A stretch of DNA of 64,000 nucleotides from Rhizobium sp. TH2 (GTDB lineage Bacteria; Pseudomonadota; Alphaproteobacteria; Rhizobiales; Rhizobiaceae): contig NZ_CP062231.1 of the NCBI RefSeq assembly GCF_024707525.1, positions 3,100,001 through 3,164,000 on the forward strand, in the 5' to 3' direction. Shown here in pieces: positions 61,359-64,000 of this stretch (positions are counted from its first letter, which is position 1; every line of letters starts with the position of its first letter). The notes below the pieces were generated by a model, which did no database searches, was not told the origin of the DNA, and saw only the letters and a list, made by a program, of their open reading frames with translations. A program made the position numbers and the translations under genes.

Positions 61359-62389
61359 ACTCAGATCATGACATGACGATGCGGGCGGCGGTCCTCAAGG
61401 TCTTTGGACAGCCGCTCGAGACCACGCGCGTGGCGATACCGGAACCCGGTCCCGGCCAGATCCTCGTTCGGCTCACGGCATGCGGTGTCTGCCATTCCGA
61501 TGTCCACATCTGGAAAGGCGATATGGCGCAGGTCGAGGCACCCTCGCCTTTCATCCTCGGCCACGAAGGCGTGGGCGAGATTGTAGGTGTCGGCCTCGGC
61601 GTGGAGGGTTGGGCGATCGGCGATGCGGCCGGTGTGCCGTGGCTGCACGACACCTGCTCCCATTGCGATGAATGCCGCGATGGCGAGGAACCCTTCTGCC
61701 AGCACCAACGCGCCCATGGCCTGAATGTCCCCGGCGCCTTTGCCGAATATGTCATCGCCGACGCACGCTTTGCGGTGGCACTCGCGCCCGGCATGGACCC
61801 GGTGAAGACTGCGCCCGTCATGTGTGCCGGCGTCACCGCCTATGGCGCAATCCGCCGGGCGAGCCTGAAAGCTGGCGAGACCTGCGCGATCTTCGGCTGC
61901 GGCGGCCTGGGCCTCTATGCGATTCAGATCGCCAGCCGGCTCGGAATCAAGGTGCTGGCGGTCGATCGCGACCCGGCGAAACTGGAACTCGCCCTACGTT
62001 ATGGCGCTGAGTCAACCGAGGTCGCCGATGCCGGGCTGGTCGCAAGGCTGGCAAGCCGCGATCCGAAGTTCCACGCCTGCATCAACTTCGCACCCACGGC
62101 GGCCACATGGGATGCGATGATTGCCGCCATCCGCCCGCGCGGTCGCATCGTCGCGGCGGCGCTGGTGTCGAAACCGGTGGCTTTGAGCCAGGAATGGTTA
62201 ACCTCGACCGGCGTCACGATCACCGGCACCAGTGTCGGCAACCGCGAGGAAATGCGCGCGGTCGTCGCCATGCATCAGGCAAAACCCTTCGCAACCGAGA
62301 TCGAGGAAATCAAGCTCGATGACGCCTCGCTGGCCTTGTCGGCTCTCGATGCCGGAACGGCGAAAGGCCGCTTCGTAATCCGTTTCTGA
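61355..62389 (+). CDS. Zinc-dependent alcohol dehydrogenase (medium-chain)
   Basis: 344 residues. Catalytic zinc site GVCHSD...GHEGVGEI, structural zinc cysteines CSHCDECRDGEEPFC, and the NAD motif IFGCGGLGLYAIQIA. It is of the AdhP/propanol-preferring type. GTG 61355 overlaps the choX stop (GTGA), implying coupling; ATG 61373 or 61379 are alternatives. With choX it could oxidise an alcohol group of the captured compound (choline-like or other), but this is speculative. Confidence 0.87.
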   Translation: MNSDHDMTMRAAVLKVFGQPLETTRVAIPEPGPGQILVRLTACGVCHSDVHIWKGDMAQVEAPSPFILGHEGVGEIVGVGLGVEGWAIGDAAGVPWLHDTCSHCDECRDGEEPFCQHQRAHGLNVPGAFAEYVIADARFAVALAPGMDPVKTAPVMCAGVTAYGAIRRASLKAGETCAIFGCGGLGLYAIQIASRLGIKVLAVDRDPAKLELALRYGAESTEVADAGLVARLASRDPKFHACINFAPTAATWDAMIAAIRPRGRIVAAALVSKPVALSQEWLTSTGVTITGTSVGNREEMRAVVAMHQAKPFATEIEEIKLDDASLALSALDAGTAKGRFVIRF

Positions 62390-62405
62390 ATGCCTCGAAC
62401 GACCT

Positions 62406-64000
62406 CTATCGTGACGCCAGCATCTCTTCGATCGCCTCCGCCGCGGCTTTCCGATTGCGCTCGTCGATGCCGGTCGGCCCGGCGGATTTCGCGTAGGCCA
62501 CAAGGGCTGCGAGCGTCGTGTCGTCACAGCCTTCCTCGCCGAGCCCCTTGATCTTCGCCCGGTTGCCGGCGTCGAGTACCGCTTCGCAGGCGCCTGGCGC
62601 GAAGATGAACTGCTTGAGAAGACCACCCAGCGTCAGGGCATCCTGAATACGCTTGTCGTCGCGGATGGTGGCGATCACCGCCTGGCCGAACTCCCGGCTC
62701 TTGCCGTCCTGGTAGATCTGCGTGGTGTTGAAGATGAATTCGAACTCCACTTTTTCCGCCTGCGGCGGCTTGGTCACCATCAGGTCGAGGCCGTAGCGGG
62801 TGATTTCCGTGGCCGAGACGACCCGGCGCACCATCGCGGATTGATGATAGTTCGGCAGCAGTGCCCAGCGCGCGTCGATATTGCCATATTGCGCCAAAGT
62901 GTTGACCTTGCCGAGCGCCGCCCGCTTCTGCCGATCGTTCTTGGCGGCATTGAACTGCGCCCGGATTTTATCCCATGCGCGGCCGACCGTTTCCTTGGAA
63001 AGCAGGCCTCCGGTTTCCTGCGCCGGCTGGTCTGTTTCAGTGGAGACCTCCGCCGATGCCTCCTGCACAACAGGCGCCTGGCCCTCGACCCAATCGGCAA
63101 GCGCCTTGCGCACGTCGGGACCCCAGAAGCCCTCGGGCTCGCCCTTCAGGAAACCATCCCGCGAAAGCCGTTTCTCGATGGCGACCTTGATCTCCGGCGG
63201 AAATGCCTTGCCGAGCCCGACAAGATTGTTCTCGTCCAGCCCGGCTGGCGCTTCGCGGAACGCGTTCATGATCGCTTCGGCCACGGCATCGGTGCCGGCC
63301 TCCATTGCCCTGCCCATGAACAGGCCCATGAACTCCATCTCGGCCGCGTTCTCGGGGGCAATTCCAAGTCCGTCCCACCGGCGGTCGTACCCATCGTTGT
63401 AGAGCGCGATGCGCCAGGTGATGCCCTCTTCGAGAGTCATCAGGCGGTCAAACGTATCGAAGGTGAAAGCGTTGGTGATCCGCTTCTTGGCTGCCAGTGA
63501 GCCAAGCTTTGCGGCCTTGCGCCAGGCTTCGAGGCGCTTCCGGCTGTCCTTCCGCACACCCTTTCCATCGCTATAGGCATCGCCGAGCAGCAGCAGCGCC
63601 CTGACATTGTCGCGCTCCGCCGCCTGGATCAGCATGTCGGTCGCCGCGCGGTCGTCCTGCGGATAGAGCGCGCCTGCCCGCAGGAATTTCGACTTGAGCA
63701 GGAATGCCTCGGCCTCGCCCTTGTTGATGCCGTCCTCGATCAGCGCCATCAGCTCGGCATCGGAAAGCCCGTCTTCCTGCCGCATCGGCCGATAGCTGGT
63801 CGAGCCGAGATTGGAATATTGCGTCGAGGCATAGAGCCAGAGCGCCTCGCGGTTGCCCGCGTCCGAGAGCGGCTTCACCAGCGCTCGCGCACCGGGCTCA
63901 TCGGAGAATTGCGAATTGTCGGAGAGTTTGAGCTTGGCGAGCGCTATCGCCGCCTCGCTATCGCCCGCACTGATCTGCCTCTCCAGCCCGTCGATGAGTT
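62406..64000 (-). CDS. Sel1/TPR-type repeat protein, 5' end beyond the window
   Basis: The frame is open from the right edge to the stop at 62406 (at least 531 residues); the start lies beyond 64000. Alpha-helical Sel1-like repeats are visible (AAIALAKLKLSDN, ALLLLGDAYSDGKGVRKDSR, the last typical of Sel1). Further on, FLKGEPEGFWGPDVRKALADWV looks like a peptidoglycan-binding-type segment. The C-terminal 190 residues do not resemble a family I know. A GTG at 63878 is only an internal codon. Function unknown; it is convergent with the alcohol dehydrogenase (16 bp gap). Confidence 0.7.
   Translation of the reverse strand, partial: LIDGLERQISAGDSEAAIALAKLKLSDNSQFSDEPGARALVKPLSDAGNREALWLYASTQYSNLGSTSYRPMRQEDGLSDAELMALIEDGINKGEAEAFLLKSKFLRAGALYPQDDRAATDMLIQAAERDNVRALLLLGDAYSDGKGVRKDSRKRLEAWRKAAKLGSLAAKKRITNAFTFDTFDRLMTLEEGITWRIALYNDGYDRRWDGLGIAPENAAEMEFMGLFMGRAMEAGTDAVAEAIMNAFREAPAGLDENNLVGLGKAFPPEIKVAIEKRLSRDGFLKGEPEGFWGPDVRKALADWVEGQAPVVQEASAEVSTETDQPAQETGGLLSKETVGRAWDKIRAQFNAAKNDRQKRAALGKVNTLAQYGNIDARWALLPNYHQSAMVRRVVSATEITRYGLDLMVTKPPQAEKVEFEFIFNTTQIYQDGKSREFGQAVIATIRDDKRIQDALTLGGLLKQFIFAPGACEAVLDAGNRAKIKGLGEEGCDDTTLAALVAYAKSAGPTGIDERNRKAAAEAIEEMLASR

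Overview
The window looks like chromosomal DNA of an alphaproteobacterium of the order Hyphomicrobiales (Rhizobium / Phyllobacteriaceae-like). Evidence: uniformly high GC with strong G/C third positions, a rhizobial-type palindromic intergenic element inside an ABC operon, Omp2b/RopA-like and Omp25-like outer-membrane proteins, a ChoX-type choline-binding protein, a Frc-type sugar ABC system and an arsenic operon with an aquaglyceroporin. Species cannot be fixed from the window alone. No CRISPR array, rRNA operon, intact IS or prophage was seen; one tRNA (Lys-CTT) is present.

Layout. 0-9.1 kb: a carbon-catabolism block with two GntR-type regulators, an enolase-superfamily dehydratase/racemase, two TIM-barrel epimerases, a DJ-1/PfpI protein, an iron alcohol dehydrogenase, an aldehyde dehydrogenase and an alpha/beta hydrolase. 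9.1-18.5 kb: the most unusual part. Sulfatase-pathway and envelope genes (HAD hydrolase, membrane TPR-like regulator, SphA/MetA-type outer-membrane protein, formylglycine-generating enzyme, Cache-cyclase, DUF1254 protein) are mixed with gene wreckage (sulfatase, DUF1622, frameshifted DUF1254). A repeated near-palindromic box, GTTAC-n-GTAACGTACT, precedes most of them and recurs at 44 kb upstream of a DUF3300-DUF2950 pair. I read this as one regulon.

18.8-27.5 kb: ketopantoate-reductase-like gene, GntR regulator, SGNH hydrolase, a sugar-type ABC importer, a serine esterase and an acyl-CoA synthetase, in line. 27.6-32.7 kb: serine-cycle module sgaA-mcl-mtkA-mtkB on the minus strand, preceded by a NarL-type regulator whose receiver has lost its phosphorylation residues. 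32.8-39.5 kb: two MFS exporters with a LysR regulator, an Omp25-like protein and a porin. 39.9-46.7 kb: class III cyclase, SulP anion transporter, DUF3300 and DUF2950 secreted proteins.

46.8-51.6 kb: a compact arsenic locus (arsR, two different arsenate reductases, acetyltransferase, aquaglyceroporin, MFS permease, all overlapping by a few bases) with a divergent DUF6428-acetyltransferase pair. ArsR and the DUF6428 protein end in nearly the same cysteine tail. 51.8-64 kb: tRNA-Lys, PhzF-Nudix-nuclease overlapping operon, DUF4189 protein, two oxidoreductases, a PNPOx-like stress protein, an aminotransferase, a TetR regulator next to a choline-binding protein and zinc alcohol dehydrogenase, and a Sel1-type repeat protein that runs off the right edge.
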